From Bacillota bacterium (GTDB lineage Bacteria > Bacillota > Clostridia > Acetivibrionales > JAEZXR01), in assembly GCA_023419605.1 (NCBI GenBank), contig JAEZXR010000086.1:150283-214282 (forward strand): a stretch of DNA of 64,000 nt, in the 5' to 3' direction. Every line of letters starts with the position of its first letter. Position 1 is the first letter of the stretch. Of the stretch, positions 33,485 through 41,770 are shown piece by piece. Under the pieces are notes generated by a model. That model made no database searches, was not told where the DNA came from, and saw nothing but the letters and a program-made list of their open reading frames with translations. A program made the translations under genes and the position numbers.

Positions 33485-34207
33485 ATGATCAAGATTACAA
33501 ACCTTTCAAAGAGTTATAATAAAGGAGCCGTTAAAGCGGTGGACAATCTTAATCTTCATGTGAAACCCGGTGAAATCTTCGGGTTTTTAGGGCCGAACGG
33601 GGCGGGAAAGACAACTACCATTAAAATGATTGTAGGACTTTTGAATGCAGATTCCGGAAGTATCGTAATCAAAGGGTTCGACAACAGGGAACAACCGCTG
33701 GAAGCCAAGAGAAATATAAGCTATGTCCCGGATAATCCGGATGTTTATGAACGCTTGACAGGTCTGGAATACCTGAACTTTATGGGGGATGTATACAAGG
33801 TTCCCATGGATGTCCGAAGGGAACGGATACATTATTTCCTCGAAATGTTCGGGCTTTTGGATGCGGCTGGAGATCTTATCAAAAGCTATTCCCACGGTAT
33901 GAAGCAGAAGATTGTGCTTACAGGAGCTTTGCTGCATGACCCTGCTTTATGGGTGCTGGATGAACCCATGGTGGGTCTGGACCCCAAATCGGCCCATCAG
34001 TTGAAGGAGCTTATGAGGAAGCATTGTGACAAGGGGAATACGGTCTTCTTCTCCACCCACGTGCTGGAAGTGGCAGAAAAGCTGTGTGACAGGCTTGCCA
34101 TTATAAACAAGGGCAAAATCGTTGCTATTGGCACGCTGGATGAACTTAAGCAGGGTGAGCAGGCCGAATCTCTTGAAAATATATTCCTGGAGTTGACGGA
34201 ACGATGA
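33485..34207 (+). CDS. ABC transporter ATPase (ABC-2 exporter)
   Basis: A 240-residue cytoplasmic ATPase that drives the permease encoded next. Walker A is 'GFLGPNGAGKTTTIKM', the signature is 'YSHGMKQKIVLTGAL' (S-H-G-M-K-Q, common in DrrA/NatA-type exporters), Walker B is 'LWVLDEPMVGLD', and the switch His is in 'FFSTHVLEVAEK'. ATG 33485 is seven bases after GGAG; ATG 33479 is too close. The stop overlaps the permease start by four bases (ATGA). The substrate is unknown. Confidence 0.92.
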   Translation: MIKITNLSKSYNKGAVKAVDNLNLHVKPGEIFGFLGPNGAGKTTTIKMIVGLLNADSGSIVIKGFDNREQPLEAKRNISYVPDNPDVYERLTGLEYLNFMGDVYKVPMDVRRERIHYFLEMFGLLDAAGDLIKSYSHGMKQKIVLTGALLHDPALWVLDEPMVGLDPKSAHQLKELMRKHCDKGNTVFFSTHVLEVAEKLCDRLAIINKGKIVAIGTLDELKQGEQAESLENIFLELTER

Positions 34208-35880
34208 GAGAGTTTTTTTCTTTGCTAAAGACTACGTTGAATGTGAATTACGGGTTTTCCGTATTGAAATATCAGCTGAAAAAAGACCGGAAGAAGCTGG
34301 CTCAGACTATTTTCATCATTATTGGTGTTTTCGTGGGCTTGATCAGCGTTTCCTCCGTTCTGGGTGCGGCGATGGTGGGGGTTTTTCTGGGTGGGAAGTC
34401 CCTGGGGAAGCCGGAGCTGGTCATAACCATCGCATTCTTAATGACGCAACTGGTAGTTCTGATGTTTGGTATTTTTTATATCATGGGCACCTTTTACTTT
34501 GCCAATGATATGAATATCTTGCTTCCGCTTCCGTTGAAGGCTTCTCATGTGCTGGGAACGAAGCTTATCATTGTGATGATTAATGAATACCTGACGGTGA
34601 TTCCTGTTTTACTTCCTTCACTGATTATATTCGGCGTCGGAACAGGGCAGGGAGTGGTGTACTATAGTAAGGCGCTCTTTGTTTTACTGGCATCCCCGGT
34701 GATCCCTTTGGTTCTCTGTTCCTTGTTTGTAGTAGCACTTATGCGGTTTGTCAACCTTCGGCGAAGCAAGGACCTGTTGGCGATTCTCGGCGGATTTGTA
34801 GGAATTGGGTTCGCCATAGGCACGAATTATTTTACACAGCGAATGCCAAAGACCGGTAATATGGAGTTTTTCCAGAATTTCCTTGCGTCTCAAACCGGCT
34901 TGATTGAAAGCATAGGCAATAAATTTCCTCCCAGTATATGGATTACCTATGGACTATCCAAGCCTGGATTTGCAGGCTTGGGGTATATACTGCTCTTTTT
35001 CCTGGTTGCAGCCTTGCTGCTGGCGGTATTGATGTGGATCGGCAACCGCTGGTTCTATAAGAGCATCCTGGCAGGGCAGGAAGTGACAAGGAAAAGAACC
35101 AGGCTGTCCCGTGAAGATATCGGAAGAAAGCAGATGAAGGAAGGAAGCCCGATTAAGGCTCTTTTCCGGAGAGAATGGAAGGTGTTCTTCCGGACGCCCG
35201 TTTATGTAATGAATGGAATTATGGGGATGGTAATCGCCCCTATCCTGATCGTAATGCCTTTTTTGACCCAGAGGAATGAAATGGGGGAATTCATGGAGAT
35301 TCTACGGAACCCCGCCAACAGCTCGTTTGTGACGGTTGGAGCATTAGGGCTTGTACTCTATATTACCAATCTGAACATTATTGCTTCTACCGCCATATCC
35401 AGGGAAGGAAGCATGTATTGGATGTCCAGAATGATTCCCGTATCACCCAGAGAACAGATTACAGCAAAGCTTTTGCATAGTCTGGTAATTGAAATGCTGG
35501 GTATTGTTGTCAGCATTGCGGTACTTACGTATGTACTGGGGCTTACCATGTCCAGCGTGATTATTATGCTGGTGCTTTCAGGTATTGGGAATCTTCTGTT
35601 TGTGACCTTAAATCTTATTATTGATGTACTGCATCCGAAGCTTAACTGGACAAATCCGCAGGAAGCAGTGAAGCAGAATCTGAACGGCTTCTTCGGGATA
35701 TTGGTGTCGACCTTGATTACCGTGCTGCTGGCTGGTATAACCGTTGGACTTATCGCCTTAGGAGTCAAGGGCTGGTTCCTATATGTCCTTCTCGGCTTGG
35801 TTATGGCGCTGTTGGCGTTACCCTGTATGGGGTGGCTGTATGCAGCCGCGGAAAATATGTATCAAAAGGTAGAAGCATGA
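34204..35880 (+). CDS. ABC-2 type exporter permease
   Basis: A 558-residue membrane protein with about twelve hydrophobic spans in two halves. A cytoplasmic segment (~298-325, 'TRKRTRLSREDIGRKQMKEG') sits before 'FRREWKVFFRTPVYVMNGIM', the usual entry of the second half in large ABC exporters of Firmicutes. 'YFANDMNILLPLPLKASHVL' in the first half is also typical. It pairs with the ATPase at 33485 through a four-base overlap. What it exports cannot be read. Confidence 0.85.
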   Translation: MREFFSLLKTTLNVNYGFSVLKYQLKKDRKKLAQTIFIIIGVFVGLISVSSVLGAAMVGVFLGGKSLGKPELVITIAFLMTQLVVLMFGIFYIMGTFYFANDMNILLPLPLKASHVLGTKLIIVMINEYLTVIPVLLPSLIIFGVGTGQGVVYYSKALFVLLASPVIPLVLCSLFVVALMRFVNLRRSKDLLAILGGFVGIGFAIGTNYFTQRMPKTGNMEFFQNFLASQTGLIESIGNKFPPSIWITYGLSKPGFAGLGYILLFFLVAALLLAVLMWIGNRWFYKSILAGQEVTRKRTRLSREDIGRKQMKEGSPIKALFRREWKVFFRTPVYVMNGIMGMVIAPILIVMPFLTQRNEMGEFMEILRNPANSSFVTVGALGLVLYITNLNIIASTAISREGSMYWMSRMIPVSPREQITAKLLHSLVIEMLGIVVSIAVLTYVLGLTMSSVIIMLVLSGIGNLLFVTLNLIIDVLHPKLNWTNPQEAVKQNLNGFFGILVSTLITVLLAGITVGLIALGVKGWFLYVLLGLVMALLALPCMGWLYAAAENMYQKVEA

Positions 35881-35887
35881 AATTAAT

Positions 35888-35926
35888 GGAGAATTGAAAA
35901 TTGTGAATTGAGAATTGAGAATTATT
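35888..35926 (+). repeat. Short degenerate tandem repeat (GAATTGA units)
   Basis: Five imperfect units of 7-9 bases built on GAATTG(A) lie between the exporter permease and the nitroreductase. Simple-sequence expansions of this motif occur in many bacterial intergenic regions. No coding or regulatory role is evident. Confidence 0.6.
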
Positions 35927-35949
35927 ATGTAGGGATGGGGAAATTCAGT

Positions 35950-36480
35950 ATGGAGTTTCATGAGGTTATCGAGAATCGGTTCAGTGTGAGGTCTTACAAA
36001 AATGATCCGGTTTCAGCAGAGACGGTGAAAGCGGTGGTAGAAACTGCGCTGCGGGCGCCTTCCTGGGGGAATAAGCAAAGTTGGCGGTTTATAATTGTCA
36101 ATAAAAAAGTGGAGAAGAATATCATAGGAAGAGCTTCCGGGCAGGAGCCCATTGGAAAGGCCTGTGAAGCTGCACCTTATGTGGTTGTTCTCTGTGCCGA
36201 TCCGGAACAGTCGGGTGTTAAAAATGGACTGAATTATTTTATGTTTGATTGCGGTCTGGCCATGGAAAACCTTGTGCTGGCTGCACAGGATCAAGGCCTG
36301 GGAACCTGTATTGTAGGTTGGTTTGATGAAAGTGCTGTCAAGGCCATTTTGAATCTGCCGGATCATATGAGGGTCATCGCCTATACACCGCTGGGGTATC
36401 CCAAGGAGAACCCAAAGGTTCGAATCCGTAAGAAACCGGAAGAAATGGTGTATTTTAATCAATGGGGAAAAGGAGAGTAA
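35950..36480 (+). CDS. Nitroreductase-family flavoprotein
   Basis: A 176-residue FMN enzyme that uses NAD(P)H to reduce nitro groups, quinones or similar acceptors. 'VIENRFSVRSYKNDPVSAET' followed by 'ALRAPSWGNKQSWRFIIV' is the FMN-binding start of the family, and 'LAAQDQGLGTCIVGWFDE' and 'YTPLGYPKENPKVR' complete it. ATG 35950 is nine bases after GGGATGGGG; the extra 14 codons upstream cross the tandem repeat. The physiological acceptor is unknown. It is followed two bases later by a flavin-reductase gene, so the two are probably coexpressed. Confidence 0.9.
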   Translation: MEFHEVIENRFSVRSYKNDPVSAETVKAVVETALRAPSWGNKQSWRFIIVNKKVEKNIIGRASGQEPIGKACEAAPYVVVLCADPEQSGVKNGLNYFMFDCGLAMENLVLAAQDQGLGTCIVGWFDESAVKAILNLPDHMRVIAYTPLGYPKENPKVRIRKKPEEMVYFNQWGKGE

Positions 36481-36481
36481 G

Positions 36482-37072
36482 ATGGCAAAACAGCAGTGGA
36501 AGCCTACAACATTATTGAATCCGGTGCCTGCAGTGATGGTAAGCTGTGCAGGAACGGACGGGAAACCCAATATCATTACAGTGGCCTGGGCAGGGACCAT
36601 AAACTCGGCGCCTCCCATGCTTTCCATTTCCGTTCGCAAGGAGCGTTATTCCTATCAGCTTATAAAGGAAAAAGGACAATTCGTGGTGAATCTGACAACG
36701 GAAAAGCTGGTAAAGGCCACGGATTTCTGTGGAGTAAGGTCCGGCAAGGATATGGATAAGTTCCAGGCAGCGGGACTGACCCCGGAAAAAGCATCCACGG
36801 TGGATGTACCCATGATAAAGGAAAGTCCTATCAATCTGGAATGTGTCGTTAAAAACAGGTTGGAACTGGGAAGTCACGATATGTTCATCGCAGAGGTGGT
36901 AGCGGTCAATGTGGATGAAAGTCTCTTGAATGAAAGAGGAAAGCTATGCCTTGAAAAGGCGGGACTCATCTGCTATTCCCATGGGGAGTACTGGAGTCTG
37001 AAAAAATCTCTGGGGTATTTTGGGCATTCGGTGACACGGAGAAAGAAGCTAAAGAGAGACGTTAAAAAATGA
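36482..37072 (+). CDS. Flavin reductase-like (flavoredoxin) protein
   Basis: A 196-residue FMN-binding split-barrel protein. 'NPVPAVMVSCAGTDGKPNII' followed by 'TVAWAGTINSAPPMLSISV' and 'RYSYQLIKEKGQFVVNLTT' is the flavin pocket of the flavoredoxin/flavin-reductase-like family found in strict anaerobes. It may serve as electron carrier or NAD(P)H:FMN reductase for the nitroreductase before it. ATG follows AAAAGGAGAG by five bases. It ends before a shared terminator with pflB. Confidence 0.9.
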   Translation: MAKQQWKPTTLLNPVPAVMVSCAGTDGKPNIITVAWAGTINSAPPMLSISVRKERYSYQLIKEKGQFVVNLTTEKLVKATDFCGVRSGKDMDKFQAAGLTPEKASTVDVPMIKESPINLECVVKNRLELGSHDMFIAEVVAVNVDESLLNERGKLCLEKAGLICYSHGEYWSLKKSLGYFGHSVTRRKKLKRDVKK

Positions 37073-37082
37073 AGACGGATAT

Positions 37083-37124
37083 AAAGGAAGGTGATGGAAG
37101 CTATAGCTTCCATCACCTTCCTTT
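37083..37124. terminator. Bidirectional terminator between flavin reductase and pflB
   Basis: A perfect 19-bp stem (37083-37101 with 37106-37124), loop TATA, with A and T rich flanks on the two sides, serving both convergent genes. Confidence 0.85.
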
Positions 37125-37134
37125 ATTATGTCCG

Positions 37135-39366
37135 CTATTTATCGTGAAACGTTCTTGCAATAACCTCTTTCTGCTGTGCTTTCGTCAATCGGTTAAAATT
37201 TACTGCATAGCCGGATACCCGGACCGTAAGCTGTGGATTGGACAGGGGATCTTCCATGGCTTTTTCGAGGTCTGCCCGGTCCAGAACATTTACGTTCATG
37301 TGATGGCCGCCTTGTGTAAAATAGCCGTCCAACAGGGAAACCAGGTTATCGGTTCTTGTTTTCGAATCCTTGCCCAGGGATTGGGGAACAAAGGTCATAG
37401 TAAGGGAGATTCCATCCTGGCAGTATTCGTAGGGGATTTTGGCTGCGGAGCAGAGCACGGCCAGGGCGCCGGATTTATCACGGCCATGCATGGGATTGGC
37501 ACCTGGAGCAAAAGGCTCTCCTTTCTTCCTTCCATCGGGGGTGTTGCCGGTTTTTTTACCGTATACTACATTGGAGGTAATGGTCAGGATGGAAAGCGTG
37601 TGCTTTGCATCCCGATAGGCAGAATGTTCAGCAAGATCGGCATAAAAACTTTTCACCAGATCTGCTGCCAATGAGTCTACCCTGTCGTCATTGTTTCCGA
37701 ACTGAGGGTACTCACCCTTAATTTCAAAGTTGGTAATAAGCCCTGTTTCATCTCGCAGGGGTAATACCTGCGAATGCCGGATCGCACTCAGCGAATCAGC
37801 CACTACCGACAGACCTGCGATGCCAAAAGCCATGAAGCGGTTGACATGGGTGTCATGAAGGGCCATCATAAGCCTTTCATAGGCATATTTGTCATGCATG
37901 TAATGGATCAGGTTCATGGTATCTACATAGAGGCCCGCCAGCCACTTCTGATAATAGGCCAGCTTTTCCATTACGGAATCATAGGATAGAACGGTATCGG
38001 TGCAGGGGGCTGAAACCGGACCGATTTGTTCACCGGTCAGCTCGTCCCTGCCCCCATTCAGGGCCAGCAGCAGAAGCTTGGGCATGTTGCAGCGGGCTCC
38101 GAAAAACTGCATGTCTTTGCCAATGCTCATAGCAGAAACACAGCAGGATATTCCGTAGTCATCTCCAAAGCCAGGGCGCATAAGGTCATCATTCTCATAC
38201 TGGATGGAACTGGTCTCTACAGAAACTGTACTGCAAAAGCTTTTAAAGTGTTGGGGCAGCTTTGCCGACCAAAGAATGGTGAGATTCGGTTCGGGGGCAG
38301 GTCCAAGGTTATACAGGGTCTGGAGAAAACGGTAGGCGGTTTTGGTCACCATGGAACGGCCATCACTGCCCACCCCGCCCAGGGATTCGGTAATCCAGAC
38401 CGGGTCGCCGGCGAAGAGTTCATTATATTCCGGAGTACGCAGGTGCCGGATGAACCGCAGCTTTAGAACAAACTGGTCAATGAGTTCCTGAGCTTCCTGT
38501 TCCGTGAGGGAGCCGTTTTTTAAATCCCTTTCGATATAAATATCGAAAAAGGTGTTGACTCGACCCAGGGAATTGGCAGCTCCATTGGTTTCCTTAATAG
38601 AGCCGAGAAAAGCCAGGTAGGTCCACTGAACGGCTTCATAGGCATTCTCCGCGGGACGGGACAGGTCAATGCCGTAGGAGGCGGCCATAGCAACTAAATC
38701 CTTCAGTGCTGCCATCTGCTCCTGGATTTCTTCCTGCAGGCGGATTCGGTTATCTGTAAAAGAACCTTGGCCCAGTTCTTCCAGATCCCGTTTCTTTTCC
38801 TCTATGAGCCTGTCCACGCCATAAAGTGCTGCACGCCTGTAGTCCCCAATGATCCTTCCGCGGCCGTAGGCGTCGGGCAGACCCGTAATTAACCCGCTTT
38901 TCCGTACCTTTTTCATATCGGAGGTATAGGCACTGAAAACAGCATCATTATGGGTTTTTCGCAGATCCGTAAAAGTTTTTTCTATTTCAGCAGATAGTTC
39001 GTATCCGTAACTTTCACAGGCCTGTTTCGCCATCCGTATACCGCCGAAGGGCACGATGGCCCGTTTTAAGGGCGCTTCTGTCTGCAGTCCTTTTATAACT
39101 TCCAGGTCATAATCAATATAGCCGGGTTTGTGGCTTGTGACGGTGGAGGGGATTTCCGTGCTAATATCAAGGATTCCGCCTTTTTTATATTCCTCCAGCA
39201 AGAGAAGGCGGCACTGATCCCATAACTGTTGTGTCTTTGGAGAGGGGCCTGAAAGGAATTCTGCGGTCCCGGCATACGGTGTGTAATTTCGCCGGATAAA
39301 ATCCTGCACGTCGACGGTCTTCTGCCAACTGCCCTCTGTAAATCCATCCCATCGTGTATGCTTCAT
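37135..39366 (-). CDS. pflB: Formate C-acetyltransferase (pyruvate formate-lyase)
   Basis: A 743-residue glycyl-radical enzyme that splits pyruvate with CoA into acetyl-CoA and formate during anaerobic growth. The catalytic cysteine pair is 'GISCCVSAM', the radical glycine is in 'VRVSGYAVNF' near the C-terminus, and 'TPDGRKKGEPFAPGANPMHG' and 'GLPDAYGRGRIIGDYRRAAL' are standard PFL blocks. ATG 39366 is eight bases after GGGAGG; the frame back to 39498 crosses the leader hairpin at 39426. The activating enzyme gene pflA, usually next door, is absent on both sides, so activation must come from elsewhere. Confidence 0.96.
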   Translation of the reverse strand: MKHTRWDGFTEGSWQKTVDVQDFIRRNYTPYAGTAEFLSGPSPKTQQLWDQCRLLLLEEYKKGGILDISTEIPSTVTSHKPGYIDYDLEVIKGLQTEAPLKRAIVPFGGIRMAKQACESYGYELSAEIEKTFTDLRKTHNDAVFSAYTSDMKKVRKSGLITGLPDAYGRGRIIGDYRRAALYGVDRLIEEKKRDLEELGQGSFTDNRIRLQEEIQEQMAALKDLVAMAASYGIDLSRPAENAYEAVQWTYLAFLGSIKETNGAANSLGRVNTFFDIYIERDLKNGSLTEQEAQELIDQFVLKLRFIRHLRTPEYNELFAGDPVWITESLGGVGSDGRSMVTKTAYRFLQTLYNLGPAPEPNLTILWSAKLPQHFKSFCSTVSVETSSIQYENDDLMRPGFGDDYGISCCVSAMSIGKDMQFFGARCNMPKLLLLALNGGRDELTGEQIGPVSAPCTDTVLSYDSVMEKLAYYQKWLAGLYVDTMNLIHYMHDKYAYERLMMALHDTHVNRFMAFGIAGLSVVADSLSAIRHSQVLPLRDETGLITNFEIKGEYPQFGNNDDRVDSLAADLVKSFYADLAEHSAYRDAKHTLSILTITSNVVYGKKTGNTPDGRKKGEPFAPGANPMHGRDKSGALAVLCSAAKIPYEYCQDGISLTMTFVPQSLGKDSKTRTDNLVSLLDGYFTQGGHHMNVNVLDRADLEKAMEDPLSNPQLTVRVSGYAVNFNRLTKAQQKEVIARTFHDK

Positions 39367-39421
39367 GCGAATTAACCTCCCGATCCATGTTTCAAATATA
39401 ATATTTATCCAGGAGGCACAA

Positions 39422-39458
39422 GAAAACCGCCTGGGTAAAATAGGTATACCCAGGCGGT
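39422..39458 (-). terminator. Hairpin with T-tract in the pflB leader (possible attenuator)
   Basis: A perfect 12-bp stem ACCGCCTGGGTA (39426-39437 with 39447-39458) has TTTTCTTG next to it on the minus strand, about 55 bases before the pflB ATG. No minus-strand gene precedes it, so it would act inside the leader. The pflB promoter itself is not clear: a TATATT after the hairpin has only a poor -35. Confidence 0.55.
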
Positions 39459-39602
39459 CGGCAATTTCAAAGATCATACTCCCTGTGGTGAACTCCACTT
39501 CCGCCAGTTATATGATCCAAACATTCAGTTTTATGAATTAAGTATATGCCACACGGGGACAAAAAGTCAACTAAAATTTATAGTTTGTAACGAGAAAGTA
39601 GA

Positions 39603-39631
39603 TTGACAGGCCTTCACTGCTAACATATAAT
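39603..39631 (+). promoter_or_regulatory. Promoter of the cobalamin operon
   Basis: A perfect TTGACA (39603-39608), a 17-base spacer, and a perfect TATAAT (39626-39631), directly in front of the riboswitch. Confidence 0.9.
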
Positions 39632-39650
39632 GAGGTTAATTGAATGAAAG

Positions 39651-39947
39651 GAAACAGGTGCCGGTTCTGGTCTGAAAGGAATGGTCAGGAGCCGGTGAAA
39701 AGGGAAGTCGGGTGAAAGTCCCGCGCGGTCCCGCCGCTGTAAGAGAGGAGTCCTGCCTCATTGCCACTTTCCGGTGCTTGATAGCATCCGGAGGGGAAGG
39801 CTGGAAGGATGATGACGCTCAAGCCAGAAGACCTGCCTGTTTCTTTGCACCGCAAACTCTACGGGCGATGGAGGGTGTGTTTGCAGTTGCATACAGTAAT
39901 GTGATTCTATGTAAACCCCTCGGCAGTGATTCGCCGAGGGGTTTTTT
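39651..39947 (+). promoter_or_regulatory. Adenosylcobalamin riboswitch with terminator
   Basis: The aptamer runs from GAAACAGG (39651-39658) to its partner CCTGTTTC (39836-39843). Conserved elements are 'GGGAAGTCGGGTGAAAGTCC', 'CGCGCGGTCCCGCCGCTGTA' and the B12 box 'AAGCCAGAAGACCTGCC' (39821-39837). Downstream, GCAAAC/GTTTGC pairing and then the expression platform: an 11-bp terminator stem (39914-39924 with 39933-39943) with six T. Bound coenzyme B12 should promote termination and shut off the cbi operon. A reading frame from 39712 runs through the aptamer and is not coding. Confidence 0.95.
39914..39947 (+). terminator. Riboswitch-controlled terminator
   Basis: AACCCCTCGGC pairs with GCCGAGGGGTT around an eight-base loop, then TTTTTT. 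It ends 53 bases before cbiC. Confidence 0.9.
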
Positions 39948-39999
39948 GTCTATGTATAGAATAAAAATTTACAAAGGAAATACAGAGGGAGGAGCACGG

Positions 40000-40644
40000 A
40001 TGCTCGAAAATATACAGATTATACATCCAGCCGATATCGAGAAGAGGAGCTTTGAGATTCTCACGGAGATTCTGGGAGAAAGACGGTTTCCGCCGCTCCA
40101 TGAGTCTGTGATCAAGAGGGTGATTCACACCACTGCGGATTTTGAATATGCGGACATCCTGAAAATCGGCGAGGGAGCTGTGGAGGCAGGAATGGAAGCA
40201 CTGCAGGCGGGAATGAATATTGTCACCGATACACAGATGGCGGCAGCAGGCATCAACAAGAGAACCTTAAAAGGATTCGGGGGAGAAGTTCTATGCTTTA
40301 TGAGTGATGAGGATGTGGCCGCGGAAGCAAAGGAGAAAAATATTACCCGGGCTTCCGTCTGTATGGAGAAAGCTGCGGCCAGTCCATCCATCGGCATTTA
40401 TGTGGTGGGAAACGCGCCGACGGCTTTGATCCGGCTCTATGAACTGATTAAGGCCGGGGTGGCTGCTCCGAAACTGATCGTTGGTGTGCCTGTGGGCTTT
40501 GTGAATGTGGTGGAATCCAAGGAGCTTATAAAAGCGGCCGGCATTCCAACCATTATATCGGAAGGTAGAAAGGGCGGCAGTAACGTAGCCGCAGCCATTG
40601 TAAATGCCATGCTCTATATGGCCGCAGGAGACCGGAGGGAATAG
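40000..40644 (+). CDS. cbiC: Cobalt-precorrin-8 methylmutase
   Basis: Moves the C-11 methyl group to C-12 to form cobyrinate, the last ring step of the anaerobic B12 pathway. The 214-residue protein shows 'HPADIEKRSFEILTEILGER' at the N-terminus with the arginine that follows, 'VIHTTADFEYADIL' with the catalytic histidine, 'VTDTQMAAAGINKR', and 'VGVPVGFVNVVESKE' near the C-terminus. ATG 40000 is six bases after GGGAGGAG; the frame to 39712 runs through the riboswitch. It is the first gene of the riboswitch-controlled operon and is one base from cbiD. Confidence 0.95.
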   Translation: MLENIQIIHPADIEKRSFEILTEILGERRFPPLHESVIKRVIHTTADFEYADILKIGEGAVEAGMEALQAGMNIVTDTQMAAAGINKRTLKGFGGEVLCFMSDEDVAAEAKEKNITRASVCMEKAAASPSIGIYVVGNAPTALIRLYELIKAGVAAPKLIVGVPVGFVNVVESKELIKAAGIPTIISEGRKGGSNVAAAIVNAMLYMAAGDRRE

Positions 40645-40645
40645 G

Positions 40646-41770
40646 ATGCAGGATTTTGTGATTATTGCAGGGAAAAAATACCGGAAAGGGTATACCACCG
40701 GGTCCTGTGCGGCGGCGGCCGCCAAAGCCGCCGCCACCATGCTGCTGAGGGGCGGTATCCTGGAAAGCATCGAAATAGATACTCCGGCAGGAATTCGGCT
40801 GAATCTTCCGGTAACGGATGTTACCGTGGGAGAGGGAGTTGCAAAATGCTGTGTGGTAAAAGATGGAGGAGATGACCCGGATGTTACCACCGGTTTGAAA
40901 ATATATGCCGAAGTGAGAAAAAGGAAGCAGGAAGGAATCTTTGTATCCGCAGGCCAGGGGATCGGAAGGGTTACGCAGCCCGGGTTGAAAGTAGAAGTAG
41001 GAGCCCCTGCCATTAACCCGGTTCCCATGAAAATGATCCGTAAGGAAGTTGGAGAGGTTCTGAAAGAAGGAGAAGGAGTAAACATTCTTTTAAGCGTTCC
41101 AGGGGGAGAAGAGGTAGCTAAAATGACCTATAATCCCCGGCTGGGAATCGAAGGCGGTATTTCCATTCTCGGAACCAAAGGCATTGTGGAGCCCATGTCG
41201 GAAGAGGCGTGGAAGGAGTCGCTGGTACTGGAACTGGATATGCTTTCTGCAAAAGGTCGGGATACGGTCGTCATGGTTTTCGGGAATTATGGAGAAGACT
41301 TCGCAGAAAATATTTTGGAGATACCTGCCGAAGGTGTTGTCAAAATCAGCAATTTTGTGGGGTATATGCTGGAAGCGGCGGCTGTCAGGGGCTTTAAGCA
41401 GGTGCTGCTTGCCGGGCATATGGGTAAGCTTATAAAGGTGGCTGCCGGGATTTTTCACACCCACAGCCGGGTTGCGGATGCGCGGATGGAAATCCTTTGT
41501 GCCTATGCAGCGCTGGAAGGCGCGGGCAGGGATACGGTGGAGGCGATTTATTCCTGCAATACCACCGACGCTGCTGCCAGAATCATTCGACAAAAAGGTC
41601 TGGAGGGTATTTACAGGCGAGTGGTAGAACAGGTTTCCACCCGGTGTGAACGCTATGTTTTCCAGCGGCTTCAGGTAGGAAGTGTCTTGTTCAACGAAGA
41701 TAACGCCCTGCTGTGCATGAATGAAAAGGCAGCTGCAATACTTCAGAAGATAAAGGAGGGGATGGGATGA
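40646..41770 (+). CDS. cbiD: Cobalt-precorrin-5B C1-methyltransferase
   Basis: Methylates C-1 of the corrin ring with SAM in the oxygen-independent route. The 374-residue sequence has the CbiD opening 'KYRKGYTTGSCAAAAAKAAA', then 'CCVVKDGGDDPDVTTGLKIY', 'GRVTQPGLKVEVGAPAINPV', 'TYNPRLGIEGGISILGTKGI' and 'LLAGHMGKLIKVAAGIFHTH'. ATG 40646 follows GGAGGGAAT. It overlaps the next gene by four bases (ATGA). Confidence 0.96.
   Translation: MQDFVIIAGKKYRKGYTTGSCAAAAAKAAATMLLRGGILESIEIDTPAGIRLNLPVTDVTVGEGVAKCCVVKDGGDDPDVTTGLKIYAEVRKRKQEGIFVSAGQGIGRVTQPGLKVEVGAPAINPVPMKMIRKEVGEVLKEGEGVNILLSVPGGEEVAKMTYNPRLGIEGGISILGTKGIVEPMSEEAWKESLVLELDMLSAKGRDTVVMVFGNYGEDFAENILEIPAEGVVKISNFVGYMLEAAAVRGFKQVLLAGHMGKLIKVAAGIFHTHSRVADARMEILCAYAALEGAGRDTVEAIYSCNTTDAAARIIRQKGLEGIYRRVVEQVSTRCERYVFQRLQVGSVLFNEDNALLCMNEKAAAILQKIKEGMG

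Noticed and set aside
39712..39999. N-terminal extension of cbiC
   Set aside because: It translates the cobalamin riboswitch and its terminator. The real start is ATG 40000 with a good ribosome site.
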